Positions 12,833 to 24,340 of a stretch of 64,000 nt of DNA are shown here, in pieces (position 1 is the stretch's first letter; each line of letters begins with the position of its first letter). A model generated the notes under the pieces. It had not been told where the DNA came from. It saw nothing but the letters and a program-made list of their open reading frames with translations, and ran no database searches. Made by a program: the position numbers and the translations under genes. Origin of the DNA: Gentiana macrophylla (lineage: Eukaryota; Streptophyta; Magnoliopsida; Gentianales; Gentianaceae); contig JAOBSW010000555.1 of assembly GCA_026214975.1 (NCBI GenBank), positions 310,001 through 374,000 on the forward strand, written 5' to 3'.

Positions 12833-12902
12833 TAACAAATGTACACTTCTTCTTACGCAATTCTTCTACACCACCAGACTTCTTCCTCCCATTTTTAGAC
12901 AT
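12833..12902 (-). pseudogene. Putative N-terminal exon (MSKNGRKKSGG...)
   Basis: An ATG at 12902 on the minus strand opens MSKNGRKKSGGVEELRKKKC, and four codons later the frame meets a strong GTAAGT donor. The basic, lysine-rich start suits a nuclear or DNA-binding protein. It lies upstream of, and in the same direction as, the coiled-coil exons at 10.8-11.1 kb. Another open stretch ending in a GTATAT donor lies near 13895-13990. No family is recognised. Confidence 0.3.
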
Positions 12903-14337
12903 GAAATCCTATTTCTAGTTATATGTGTATAGTATCCACCATACTCATCTTTTTTCATTATGCGGTATTATCACCTTTATGATGCAAAAAAAAATAATAA
13001 TAAATAAAATTTGGTTCTTCCATTTATACTGAAGATCTCCGCCCTTTAATCTTAACAAATAACACATATCCAATTGAACCAACAATACCAGAATCCAAGG
13101 CTACAAATAAAACCCACAACACGGCTGCACACCCCTTTACCTTATACTTCGATGGTCTACAACATCTTCAAGCGGATACAAGTGTCTTACGAGTTCACTA
13201 CAAATATCATATGCTCTCGGTCAAGAAATCTATCAAGAAACACGACTAAAGTTGATGATACTACGCATGCGACAATACCCTAAAAATTAAAGTCACGACA
13301 TTAAACCCAAATCTAAAATTAAAGCTCTCAATTTTTATAAAAATCATATCCAACACTTGCTCGTAAGTTATTTTTAAATTGGGTTAACAAATTGTGTCTT
13401 GAATGGTGACCGAATCATTTTCTTTTCACGGTTTAATCTGACCTCAAAGATGGCCATTGTTTTCTCCTCACGGCCTCACCTTCCTGGATACTTTTATGAT
13501 ATAAAATGTATCCAACAAAATATTTTACAATATATACATTCTTGCACCTAATAATTGCTACTGCACTTAATCATTAATCACTATCCTCTATTTTTCCCAC
13601 TACAAGCATCATATAACTTGTATTATATATACATACATATGACAATCACCACACTTCTCCTCTTCTTTATTTAATTTACCAAAATAGCTATCATTAGGAA
13701 CCTCAACCTACATTCGTTAATGGAATTTCTCGTCTTTATGCCCGCCCTTTATTTTCCCATGAGCAAATCCTTGGATGAGGAATTATTACTCCTATGATTT
13801 TCCTTCACCAAAAAAAAATTACAATTGGAGATTAAGACCCCTATTCTTCATCCCACACATTGAGATTAAAGAAGAAAGTGAGAAAACGATATACCTCTTG
13901 GATCGTGGTGAGGATTTTGTTACGCGATCGTTGTGAAGCGCTGATCGCTATGGTTGCCTTCGTCTGATTTTTGGCGAAATAGAAGATTAATTATGAATTT
14001 TCGAACCTTTTTCCCTTAGTACACGAAGAATAGGGTTGAGATATTTGAGGAGTAGTTACAAGGGAATAATTTCTGAAGTAAGGGAAGAGTTTGGTTTTTT
14101 ATTTTATATTTCATATATACATATTTTATTTCTACCATAAATTATAGGGTCAAAGACCCAAAAGTACACAAAACGGACGTATTGGACTTATAAGGACAAA
14201 AAGGAATCTGTTGGACTTATAAGGACACAAATTAGATAGATAGACTCAAATACCCTTAATGAAGAAAATAACAAAATAAAAAGGAAATTAAAAAAACTGT
14301 CGCATTGGTAATTTTTTTTTTATAAAAAAAAAGCACT

Positions 14338-14338
<1 letters not shown>

Positions 14339-14376
<38 letters not shown>
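14339..14376. repeat. Poly(T) run of 38 bases
   Basis: An uninterrupted T run inside the TIR element, next to the minisatellite. Its length may be inaccurate in the assembly. Confidence 0.9.
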
Positions 14377-14423
14377 CCATTAGGTTCAGTTTTTTTTTTA
14401 ATTTTTTATTTTATTATAAAAAA

Positions 14424-14800
14424 ACCGATGTATTGACTATCGCGATACAATGACAACCCCCGATACATTGACCACCGCGATTAAATGACCACCGCGACAC
14501 ATTGACCACCCCGATACATTGACCACCGCGATGCAATGACCATCCTGATGCATTGACCACCGCGATGCCCGATGCAATGACCATCACGATGCAGAGACAC
14601 CGCGATGAAGTGACACCGCGATGTAGATACACTGTGATGAAGCGACACCGCGATGCAGAGACACCGCAATGAAGTGACACCGTGATGTAGAGACACGGCG
14701 ATGAAGCGACATTGTGATGCAGAGACACCGTGATGCAGAGACACCGCGATGCAGTAACCACCCCCGATGCAGAGACATCAATGAAGTGACACCGCGATGT
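14424..14800. repeat. Minisatellite, 16-17 bp unit, about 22 copies
   Basis: Units such as CGATACATTGACCACCG and CGATGCAGAGACACCG repeat with few changes. Its reverse strand is open in all frames only because of the repeat (Ser/Leu/His/Arg-rich translations). Shorter copies of the same unit and its flank (TGCAGTGACATCAATGTCAC) recur at 16140-16345, so the array brackets the kinase fragment. Confidence 0.9.
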
Positions 14801-15136
14801 CACTTCATTTGTTGTCTAATGTATGCAGTGACATCTGCAGTGACATCAATGTCACTTCATATTAGATAAACTTAAATATAAGGGCCAAAGACCCAAAAGT
14901 ACACAAAACGGACTTATTGAATCCATGGCCATCAAATTTGCATAACACCCCATGCATTTACAGAAAACTCATACTAATAATGATAATAGTAATGATGTCA
15001 AAGTTTTATAGTATGTCAATTCTTTTCAGGGTAAGCATTTAAAGATACAGAATACACAAGAGACTACTGAACCTATTTACTGAGTTTCAAAATTTAAGAG
15101 TTTCTCAATCGAGGGATGTACATCAAGTATATATGA

Positions 15137-16000
15137 TTACAAATAATTACCAGATCCATTTGCATCAACACCGGTGGTGTCTTGCCCTATGCAAACATCA
15201 TGATGTGCTTCTTCTTCTGCTGAAACTGGTTTTGGCACTTCTGGTGCACTAGCATAACGTATCAAAGCCCAATTCACGTTCTGAAAAAACGGGTGCTGCT
15301 TTATCTCTGTTGCTCCACGTCTATATGCTAATCGATGCTGTGGTTTTTTCACCAATAACCCTCTGATCAAATCTCGTGCAGCAAAGCTCACGGTTGGTGA
15401 ATCAGGAAATCTCAACGGTTGACCTACCACATTAAACAGCGTGGCTCTGTTCCCTGCACCTTTAAAAGGTGTTCTTCCAAACAGAAGCTCATACAAAAAT
15501 ATCCCAAATGTCCACCAAACCACAGCACTACCATGGCCTTCTCCTTTTACGATTTCAGGTGCTAAGTATTCATGCGTTCCCACGAATGACATTGATCGAG
15601 CACTCGTGGGTTCAGCTAGAAGCTCTGGAAGAAGATTATTCAATGTATTACTATTATGATATGTTTCTGTTCTTGGCCTAACCTTCTTCTTATCTTTCCT
15701 AAGGCGTCATGGGAAAAACAAGTAGGTTGGACACAAGCAGGATGCTTCATGCAAGATGGCTCAATATAAGCGGGCTGAACACAGTAGCCAGAGTTTTTTG
15801 ATTCCAAGTATAAATTTGCAGATTTCACTAGAGTTGGGCTAACTACACACCGTAATTAAAGGTCGAAATCAGAAAGCATTATATGACCATCTTCCCCACC
15901 AGAACATTCTCTGGTTTAAGATCTCTGTAAATGATACCAAGCATGTGCAAATACTCCAAAGCAAGCAATACTTCAGCAACATAAAACCTATTATTAAGTG
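15137..16000 (-). pseudogene. AGC VIII-type kinase fragment (D6PK/KIPK-like), decayed
   Basis: Plant AGC VIII kinases are Ser/Thr kinases acting in auxin transport and polarity. Read on the minus strand, homology begins at [18 protein letters not shown], continues through the catalytic loop [11 protein letters not shown] and the DFD motif ([10 protein letters not shown]), the insertion segment with [16 protein letters not shown] cysteines, the activation segment [19 protein letters not shown], and the lobe end [15 protein letters not shown]. The DFD (not DFG) motif and long insertion mark the AGC VIII family. The N-lobe with the glycine loop is absent. Damage: frameshifts near 15883 and 15705, a TAA at 15856-15858 straight after DFDL, and VWW where the family has DWW. 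It is a captured, non-functional fragment. Confidence 0.85.
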
Positions 16001-16139
16001 ACATAATTGGGTAAGAAATACTTCGGCAACATAACAACTTCCTCATCTCATTCCTCATATTATCTTTCTCATCATCTCCCCCCTTTGCCCTTAATCCAAA
16101 ATGCAATCCCCAAGACCAAAGAACTATCAATGCAATCAC

Positions 16140-16345
16140 CTCGATACAGTGACCACCTCCGATGCAGAGACACCACGATGCAGAGACACCGCGATGTATG
16201 CAGTGACATATGCAGTGACATCAATGTCACTTCATTAGTTGTCTAATGTATGCAGTGACATATGCAGTGACATCAATGCCACTTCATTAGTTGTCTAATG
16301 TATGCGGTGACATCTGCAGTGACATCAATGTCACTTCATATTAGA
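16140..16345. repeat. Second copy of minisatellite and its flank
   Basis: CGATGCAGAGACACC units followed by three tandem copies of a segment with TGCAGTGACATCAATGTCAC and TTGTCTAATGTATGC. The end TTAGATAAACTTAAATATAA matches 14862-14881, so identical sequence lies on both sides of the kinase fragment. Confidence 0.85.
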
Positions 16346-16950
16346 TAAACTTAAATATAAAAAGAGCTTTGAGAACCTGCAATTTCCACCTCATTTCTCC
16401 AACATTATCCATACACCAAAAAAAATCCCATCTTTTTTCATTTCTCAACACAATTCCCATAAGCCCAATTTACTAATTTCTTGTAATATCACATTCCAAA
16501 AACACAAGCTAAGCAAAACACAAGCTAAGCTATAAAATTGAGTTTTCTATAGGACTAAGTTAGCAATTGCAACATTTTTAGGCCTAACTAAATAGAAGGG
16601 AATGCATGAAAACTCTGAATTAGTGACATGGTAATCACAAAGGAAAACATTGACATCAAGGGCCGAATTGAACCGGAGCTCGAATACTCGGATACATCAT
16701 ATTATGCTTCAATTTTGTTCAACGGAAAGCAATCATCGTCATCCTTGTCTATCATGTTGGTCTCTTTACATTCATTTCATTCTCATCTTTCTCAATTTTC
16801 GACGTCTTCCCCATCCGAATTCGGGCAAGTAAATTCTCGGCACCGAAAAATCCTCAATGTCTTTGCACTTCTTGACCAATGATTCAATATAAACAACCAA
16901 TGAGGAAAGCAAATAATCAAAATTTATAGCTAAAAAAATAGGCCACGCAC

Positions 16951-17412
16951 CTAAGAAACGACAAATCGGATTTTGTCATTAGTCGACCTCAAATTACAAT
17001 AATCACAAGAATAAATCATTGATAACAAAACAAGCACACGTAAAAGCACATTAAATCCATTTACATGAATCGCTAATACAAAGGATCGAGACGGGAGGCT
17101 TTCGACGGAGGAAGCGAGCTTATGATTCGTGTTATCCTCATTAAGCGGTGGCGGCCGGGTGTTAGTGGAGGAAGCAGATGAATCAACATTGAAGGACGGA
17201 AGATTGGTGAGCATGAGAGGCGCGATCCTTGGCCTCTTCTTCATCCTCATCATCGATGATCGTAGGTAGAGATTGACGAATGAGCAACGCTCCAAAGATG
17301 CAAAGAATGCGGAGGCCAAGCTTGTTCCGAACCATCCGGCTAAACCGTCGAGCTTTTCCGATGTAGTGATGCTTGAATCAATCCGCCATTCTTGAATCAC
17401 AATGATCGATCG
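16951..17412 (-). pseudogene. Fragment of a small uncharacterised plant protein ([17 protein letters not shown])
   Basis: The minus strand encodes [17 protein letters not shown], then [17 protein letters not shown] and, after a Ser/Arg stretch, [12 protein letters not shown]. Between the two blocks another frame gives [11 protein letters not shown], which suits this kind of small plant protein better than the Met/Lys/Arg reading, so two compensating indels are likely. There is no ATG in frame: upstream codons run to a TAA at 17460 without a Met. From about 17080 downstream the frame looks like intron or fused sequence. It is probably a captured exon inside the TIR element; function unknown. 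Confidence 0.5.
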
Positions 17413-17759
17413 AGAAAGGGAGAAAATCTTATTAAGAACGAGGCCCGTTCCTTTAAATTATCCGATGTAGTGTGGTCGTTGGTGCACCGGAAAAGTACAG
17501 AAGAAGAGGGTGATACCATGTTAAGGGAGGGTAAATTAGGTAAGCTGAATAAAATGTGTCCTTATAAGTCCAACAGATTCCTTTATGTCCTTATGAGGCT
17601 AATAAGTATAAAAAACTATACTTTTAAGTAATTAACCCTAAATTATATTTAAATTTGCATTAAATCCACTGACCAAGCATTATCCTTTTTTATCGAAGGC
17701 CACCTAAAAAATTAATCGAAAACGAAAGTTTGTCGAAAGACGTTTATACCCGTACTAGA

Positions 17760-18920
17760 TATAAATTTGGTGTAGTGGTTAATTAACCCAATTACAATGT
17801 TTAATGTTTGACAAGGCTTGATCGACCATAAATTTGGTGTTCTGGTTAACCTAATTACAATGTTTGTGGTTGGCTTGATCGACCGTCAAATCAAGGTTCA
17901 ATTAACTTGATTATAGTGTTTTGGTAGATTGTGTTTGATCGATCGTAAATTGAAGGTTTAGTTAACCTAGTTAAGATTTTTAGGGTTGATCGAGCTTGAT
18001 CGAATGTCAATTTGATGGTCACTTTATCCGATTACAATGTTTGGGGTTAGCAGGCTCGATCTACTGTCAAATTAAGGATCGCTCAATTAACTCAATTACA
18101 ATGTTTGTGGTTGCTCAGGCTTGATTGATAGTCGATTTAAGGTTCAGTTAACCTGATTACGTTGTTGAGGCAGAGCTTCATCGACTGTCAATTTAATGTT
18201 CAGTTAACCCTATTACAGTGGTTAAGTTTGAACGGGCTTTGATGGACTGTAAATTGAGGTTCACTTAACCCAATTAGAGTGTGTATGGTTGATCAGGCAT
18301 GAGTAATGTCAATTTGATGTTTAGCTTGCCCAATTACAGTGTTTGTGGTTGATTAAGCTTGATCAACCATCAATTTGAGATTTACCTATCTCGATTAAAG
18401 TATCTTTGCATGATCGGGCATAATCAAAGTTGAACTTGAAGTTCATCTAACCCAACTACAATGATTAAGGTTGATCGGGCTTGATTGACCGTCAATTTGT
18501 GGTTCAATTAACCCAATTACTTTGTTTATGGTTGACGGGGCTTGATCAACCATAAAAATTAAGTTAAGCCAATTATGGTGTTTAGGTTGATTAGGCTTGA
18601 TCAACCGTCGATTAAAGGTCATGTTATTATGATTCTAGTGTTTTGGTTGATCTTGTTTGATCGACCGTCATTCTTAGGTGCACTAACCCGATTAAGTATT
18701 TAGTGTTGATCGGGTTTGATCGACTGTCAATTTGATGTTCACTTAGCTCATTACAATGTTTGGGTATGACCAGGCTCAGTCTACCATTAGTTTAATGTTC
18801 GCTTAACCCGATCGCAACGCGTTTTTGGTTGCTCGCCGATCGATCGTCGATTTAAAATCTAGTTAACGTAAAAACATTGTTGAAGTTATTCAGGCTGGAT
18901 CGACCGTCAATAACGATGAT
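17760..18920. repeat. Minisatellite, about 60-bp unit, about 19 diverged copies
   Basis: The core GATCGACCGTCAATTTGAGG, followed by TTCACTTAACCCAATTACAA, recurs at near-constant 57-62 bp spacing (for example near 17878, 17938, 18482, 18660 and 18719). Copies are diverged by substitutions. No coding potential. It lies just outside the TIR element and within the CACTA-like insertion. Confidence 0.9.
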
Positions 18921-18929
18921 TGTTATATT

Positions 18930-20440
18930 ATAAGTCTCATGTCAACTAGTTTATTATATTATTATTTAATAATATTTTTGTTATTATTTCAGCACTACTG
19001 TAAATAATTTAAAGTAATTATATAAGTGCTTTTTTTTAAGGAAACTATATAAGTGCTTTAAAACCAAATATTTTTTAGTTTGAATTATTATGCTTGATAT
19101 ATATATATATACACACACACAAAATGAAGTGAAAAAAAATTAGTATAATTATTATTTTTATATGTATCATACATTTATATGTGTGTTTTTCAAAAAAATA
19201 TATTTGCAATATTTATAGCCTTTTTATAAAGAGAAATAATTTCTTAACGATGAAGCAATAAGGGAGAAAAAAAAAGATTCTGATAACTTATCAGAGTTCA
19301 CTGCTATAATCATATTAGTTAGTATCATAATATGGAGTACCTATTAAATGCCAATCCCTTGGACGACAATTTGTTTTGTCGTCTTGCGAAATCCTTTCTT
19401 TTTTTTTTCTTTTTTTTTTCAATACCAAAAAACGACGTCGTATATATTATACTATATTCTGTTTAGAAAAAAAACAAGCAGTGTTCCTATTGCCCATGGT
19501 CCTTACAAAACCATGGTTTTGTCAAGTACATGTGTCTTCATAAAATGTGTCCAGGTGTTACTTGGGGGGATAAAACTAATAATTTTTCACTTTCTAGACA
19601 TTCTCAACCTCTCCGGATCTCTCCTCCTCCTCAGCTGCACCCCTGAACAATAATGTTCTTCTTAACCAGATCCAATCCACTTCCTCCGATCTAAAGTTGT
19701 CGCTACCGCAAGGTGGTGCAGAAGTAGGTGGAATTCTTGGCATCTCCTTCACATCTCCGTCTTTAGAAAATCTCATCTTTCTTCAGCAATGAATTCTTTT
19801 CAGTTTAGTAATTTCCTCCAAATCCTGATTATGTCTTTTTTATTCCCTTCCAAATTTCCCCCCTCATTGATTCAAGTAAGAAATTCAGTTCTTGATGGGG
19901 TTTTTTTCCCTGCTGGAGGACATTGGCTTTCATTCTGAACAAATAGCATTTTGAAGCTTTTCTTATAGATCATAAGGTAGCAGTATTTTTTTTGCTATTT
20001 ATGTAAAGATTAAAGCCCAACAGGTATATGTATTTGTGTTTTTCTTCTCTCTTTCTGCCAATTTTGTGTAACAGTTTTTCTTTTTCAGATAAAATTGTTT
20101 GAATTTTCAAGGATGGATAATCTACAGTGGGGAAACAGGAAGATATTGAGATGTGTAAAATCCAAAACGGAAAACTCATATACTGCTTTAGGGGGAGAAT
20201 AAGTGGCTCATTTTCCGGTAGGTTTTTCGGTCATTTATCTTCTTACATGGTTTCTTTGCTTCGTCTTATGGTGTTATGGGTTATTAATTGCTGCGTTTTC
20301 TGGGGTTTGCATATGTTCTGTCAGTTACCTCTGTGAGAATTTAATGCCAGTTCATCATATAAAAGAAAAAGAAAGCAATTTGTTGCACTTTTTGAATCGA
20401 ATTTTGTGGGTGGTGGATGCAGGTAGACTTCTGATGTTTA
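18930..20440. other. AT-rich, no assignable gene
   Basis: It contains oligo-T and TA tracts. A C/T-rich stretch at 19600-19790 could be part of a leader or exon, but no frame is convincing. No similarity I recognise. Confidence 0.4.
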
Positions 20441-20448
20441 ATGGCCTC

Positions 20449-20839
20449 TATTAGAGATAAATATAAATATATCTCTCTCCTGTTAAATATCTCTCCCTCC
20501 TGTTAACACAGGTTGATCATCGTTTTTCTTTAGGGTATATCCCGTCATTGAGTCCCAGGATTTTATTCTTCCGACATCCCCTTCTTCCCCCGGTTATTAT
20601 CTCCTTTGAAGACGTCTCCGATCGCCATCAACGCCTCAAAGTTTCAAGCTTCATGTCCGCTGCGCTCCCATGAGCTTGAGGGGGCCTATTAGAGATATAT
20701 TTATATTTATCGTGTCGTATTTTATATTTTGTATTTATCATTATTATTAGCTTATTGGCCAAGCCACTCGAGGCCCTATATATTGTAATAGCTATTCTAT
20801 GAATCAATAACAATGCATTATGATGTTATAATTCTGACA
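20449..20839 (+). mobile_element. Internally deleted copia remnant with target duplication
   Basis: GCCTC repeats flank it exactly (20444-20448 and 20840-20844). The 3' LTR (20687-20839) starts TATTAGAGATA directly after a polypurine tract TTGAGGGGGCC; the left end also starts TATTAGAGATA but is cut short after about 27 bp. The internal rest is only some 210 bp and resembles the pol end of small copia elements, finishing in CATGAGCTTGAGGGGG. The TATT start matches the other small copia elements here (30312, 47813). Confidence 0.7.
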
Positions 20840-20844
20840 GCCTC

Positions 20845-22680
20845 TAATTGCTCTTCTTCTCCACCGTCCTTAGGCTATGGGGTCGTGCGTCGGATGATAT
20901 CCAATGGAATTTCAATGAAATCGATACCAGTGAGTCTGAATTGATTCAAACTTTAGCTTTACTTCATTTCTATTGGATTATTCCTGTGTTATTGAATTCA
21001 ATTTTCTATCTGCAACTCTAATTGCTATGAAGTTTTGGGATATTTATCCTTGTTGGGGCTTTTCTTCAATTTCTGGGTAGTTGTATAGTACCATTTTGGT
21101 ATATTATATCTTGGCTGTGGAAAGCATTGTTTGTTTGTGATGAGTTGTATGAACATGTTATTTTGGTTCTTCATTCGTGATGGTTTTGATAATTGGATGT
21201 CTGTTTTGGTAGGTGCAATGCAAGATTCAATTAACCGAATGTTATCCGAGAGCCAAAAAATTTTCAATTAAGCCACATCACCATTAGTAAAAACTGTAAA
21301 TGAAAGAAGACCTAATGGGCCAAATGATTCTTCGGATTTTGGTGACATGTTCATGCCTGAACACACAATTCTTCGGGTTTTAGCCTCGTATTTCTCGGCT
21401 AACAGATCATCCCTTGGCTCTGGTACGTGGCTGGTCTAAATCATGTTCGTGCCTGGTGGTGGTGGATCCATCTCCTTGTTGGGCCAATGGCTCTCTTCTC
21501 CATGGCTGCAATTGTCATGAGTGTGACAGCCGAGCTGCTCTTCTGCTTTATCAGAGATGAAGAACGGCGGTGGTGGGAACGACATTCCATTCCAGCCTAT
21601 CCAACAATCACCAGGTTTTGTTTCACTCAATAATACTGAGAAATTTCATTCAGTTTCTTCTTTTTCTATGCATATGTATCGGTATTTCTTCTGTTCTTAT
21701 TTTCTCGGTAATATTTTTGGGTGATATATTACAGTTCTTCATGACCCCCAGCGGAAGTGGTTGAATTGGCTCGGTAATTGAATGTTTTCTTCGCCTGCAA
21801 ATTCTCCTATGCTTTTGCTTCTACTTTCCCCTCTTTCTCTCTCTGTTATATTAAAGGGTATTTAGGTATACCTTTATCTGGGTGTAACAACAATGGTTCT
21901 TGTTAACAAAATCAATTACCATTTTCATCTCCCTAAATTTTTGCCCAAGAAATTTTTTTGGCCGATTTGATTTTTTAGACCAACGAAGATTCAGAAAAGC
22001 AAGCATAAATATGGGTGATGTATGTATAAATATTAGAGGTTGGCATTCATCTTCTCCAAATCCAATATCCTGTGAGTTTGTAATTCTATTACCTTTAAGG
22101 AAATCATTTACTTTTTTTCCGTTCTTTCATTTTGTTTTTTTAAACACAGGTGCAAATCACCGGCTACCAAAACCAGTAATTGAAATGGTTTGTCTACCCT
22201 GAAACTTGGTATGGCTATCGTTTAACATTGAATTCTCTTGAAAACATTTTTGATGTTGTTTTAAAACAAATGTCGCAGGTTACAAAGTTGGGGATGACAT
22301 ATTTTGCATATGGTATGTGATTCAAAAAATTGTTGTTGATAATGTTAATTTTGTCCAGACTGGTACAAAGGTACAACTGGTTCTTCTTGCGTGTTCCACA
22401 TTCATGCATTGATAACTCCACGACTCTTTTCCTTCAGCTATATTTTGCCTTTAATCAATCAATGCTCTTTGTACCTCGTCCGAGATGTACATGATACTAT
22501 AACGAAATTTTTCTCAAACATAGGCTGGAAGCTTGGATGTTGGTTATGGAAGTTCCTTAATGCTTTGATTACCGAGTTCTGAAGCTAAACCTATCTTGTT
22601 TCATGTTGATTATTACTCTATGATGACGGATCTCACTGTAATGTGTAAATGGGCACAAATAAGGGCCAAGGGATCCAATA
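20845..22680. other. Possible gene-fragment region, not identified
   Basis: Short open stretches on the plus strand are bordered by GT/AG-like sites (for example near 20868-20930, 21214-21270, 21427-21633 and 22140-22200), giving an exon-intron-like texture. No stretch matches a family I know. It might be captured host sequence inside the CACTA-like or Helitron elements. Confidence 0.25.
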
Positions 22681-23264
22681 GAAAATGACCTTCAGCACAT
22701 ATTTGCCAATGGCCAACTGCTACGATGTTATGGTGCCTAAAACATTGGCATTCAACAATTGCAGCAGAAAACTATTCCCTTTGGTACCTGATATTACCTA
22801 CTCTTGGTTTTCTATTCCCATTAGTGAATAAACCCCTATTTTTGTAAGCTCAGAATAATTTTAGGTGCTCTGTTTTCTTCATAGATTTAGGGTATCTTGA
22901 AATTTGGTAGGATGTCGATTGGGAGTTTTGTTTCTGTTTGATGTGCAATCAGATGCGATCTTGAGAAAATCATCCGCCCCTTCGGGATGCGATTTTGGTT
23001 ACTTAAATGCATTGTAAGATGATTGTTGTGTTCTATTACCATTAGTGGATATACCCCTTTCTTGTAGTTCTAAAATAATTTTAAGTACTCTGTCTTCTGG
23101 AAAAACAGGCTTTTGGATGTAATGATCGAAAAACAAGCTGTTCGAATGTACATTTTGCCTACAAGAGTAATGTACATAAAGCACAGGGTAACGTACATAA
23201 CGTAAGACACGTAAAACACAGCCGTAAAGCACAGACTCGTAAAAGTTCAAATAAGGTAGGGCCT

Positions 23265-23293
23265 ACCATGCAACGCACGGTACGCCCCTCTAG
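23265..23293 (+). mobile_element. Helitron 3' terminus A
   Basis: A hairpin, ACCATGC AAC GCACGGT (23265-23281, one imperfect pair), is followed after 8 nt by CTAG at 23290-23293 and then T. This is the hairpin-plus-CTRR end of Helitrons. The 5' end is not certain; CTGTTATATTAAAGGG near 21842 is a candidate. Family likeness to terminus B is high. Confidence 0.65.
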
Positions 23294-24237
23294 TACTATA
23301 TTAAAGTTGTATCTTTGGTAGTACGCTTTTTGTGACGTTTTGGTCGTCCGGCTTTAGCGACGTTTTGGTCGTTGCCATACCAAATTTTTTGTCTTTTCCC
23401 CCTTTTTTTTTTCTTTTTTTCTTTGGTTAGGTAAAACGAAGTCGTTTGATTTGGTACAGTGTTATCACATCAACGTGTTTATCACTAGGGTTTTTATTTG
23501 AAGCATTCAATTCTTTGATTCGAGTTTCGGAAATTTTAATTGTGTTATTATGTAGTTTCTATTGGTACACTGAAACTCTGGTTTGACTTTTTGTGCGAAG
23601 GTGCATTTCGATCTTCGTAATTTTTGGTTAAGTAAAACAAAGTCATATGATTTGGTACGGTGCCACAAAAACTACTAGAAAATAAAATATTGTAAAAATT
23701 AGACAATGAATGAGAATGTTCATTCGATCTATGATACATAAAAGATACATAAAAATAAAAAAAACGAGATCCAACTCCTATTTATCTTACATATCCTTCG
23801 GTTAATTTACTTCGATAAAAGATAAGAAAATGAAAATCTTCCGAACCTTTTCTTTTTTATTTCTTTTTATTAGTATTAGTTAGGGTTAAGTCTGACATGA
23901 ATAATATTCTACGACTAACAATTCATTTATTCGAGTTTGGGAAATTTTAATTTTGTTATTATGTAGTTTATTGGTTCACAGAAACTCTGGTTTGACTTTT
24001 TTTGCACGAAGGTGCATTTTGATCTTTAGGATTTTTTCCCCACATGTAACCTTTCTTGCTGCAACACGCAGGCATATTGTCACCTCAAGAGGATGGTTTA
24101 AATGCTTTTCTAAGCATTGAAGTAGGTTGATATCTTCTTTATTTTTGCTAAAGTAAATTTATTGCAGACATAAAAACTATAATCGGTGCATAAAAAAAGT
24201 GAGGGCACACCGTGCATCGCACGGTAGCCCCCACTAG
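23289..24237 (+). mobile_element. Non-autonomous Helitron B, about 0.95 kb
   Basis: It starts at TCTAGTACTATATTAAAG, the form of plant Helitron 5' ends, and finishes with the perfect hairpin ACCGTGC ATC GCACGGT (24209-24225), 8 nt and CTAG (24234-24237), then T. No Rep/helicase coding is present. Inside, a segment of about 115 bp (23500-23620) is repeated at 23925-24035, both containing GAAACTCTGGTTTGACTTTT. It starts where terminus A ends, so the two are head to tail. Confidence 0.65.
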
Positions 24238-24275
24238 TTATTATAAGTATTCGGAACTAATTAACAAAAACCTTT

Positions 24276-24340
24276 GTAGTCTGGTTAGCACATACGCCGA
24301 TCCTGACTTCAATGTCATAGATTCGAGTCTTACTTGCTAC
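24276..24340 (+). repeat. tRNA-like sequence (SINE head or tRNA relic)
   Basis: CTGGTTAGCACA resembles an A box and GATTCGAGTCT (24320-24330) a B box at suitable distance. No clear acceptor stem or TSD is seen, so it is a relic at most and not a tRNA gene. Confidence 0.35.

Larger units (their letters stand above)
14142..17642. mobile_element. TIR element carrying captured gene fragments (Pack-type)
   Basis: The two ends are inverted repeats of roughly 90 bp: GGAATCTGTTGGACTTATAA at 14202-14221 is exactly reverse-complemented at 17561-17580, and outward similarity continues to AGGGT(C/T)AA near 14146 and 17639. Between them lie a minisatellite, a decayed AGC kinase fragment and a decayed small plant protein, but no transposase. 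TIR length and gene content fit a Mutator-like (Pack-MULE) non-autonomous element. A 9-bp TSD could not be identified, so the superfamily is open. A third, direct copy of the outer TIR lies at 14881-14922. Confidence 0.6.

Noticed and set aside
14414..14803. Open frames of 65-129 codons on the minus strand
   Set aside because: They are open only because the 16-17 bp minisatellite lacks stops in all three frames; the translations are repeats of Ser-Leu-His-Arg words.
21427..21633. Plus-strand ORF with Trp-rich start (AGLNHVRAWWWWIHLL)
   Set aside because: No domain, no recognisable homology, another frame over the same bases is equally open; kept only as unassigned sequence.
23289..24237. Bacterial or organellar origin for GC-poor intergenic DNA
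   Set aside because: Helitron, CACTA, SINE and intron signals throughout are nuclear plant features; no organelle or prokaryotic gene was seen.
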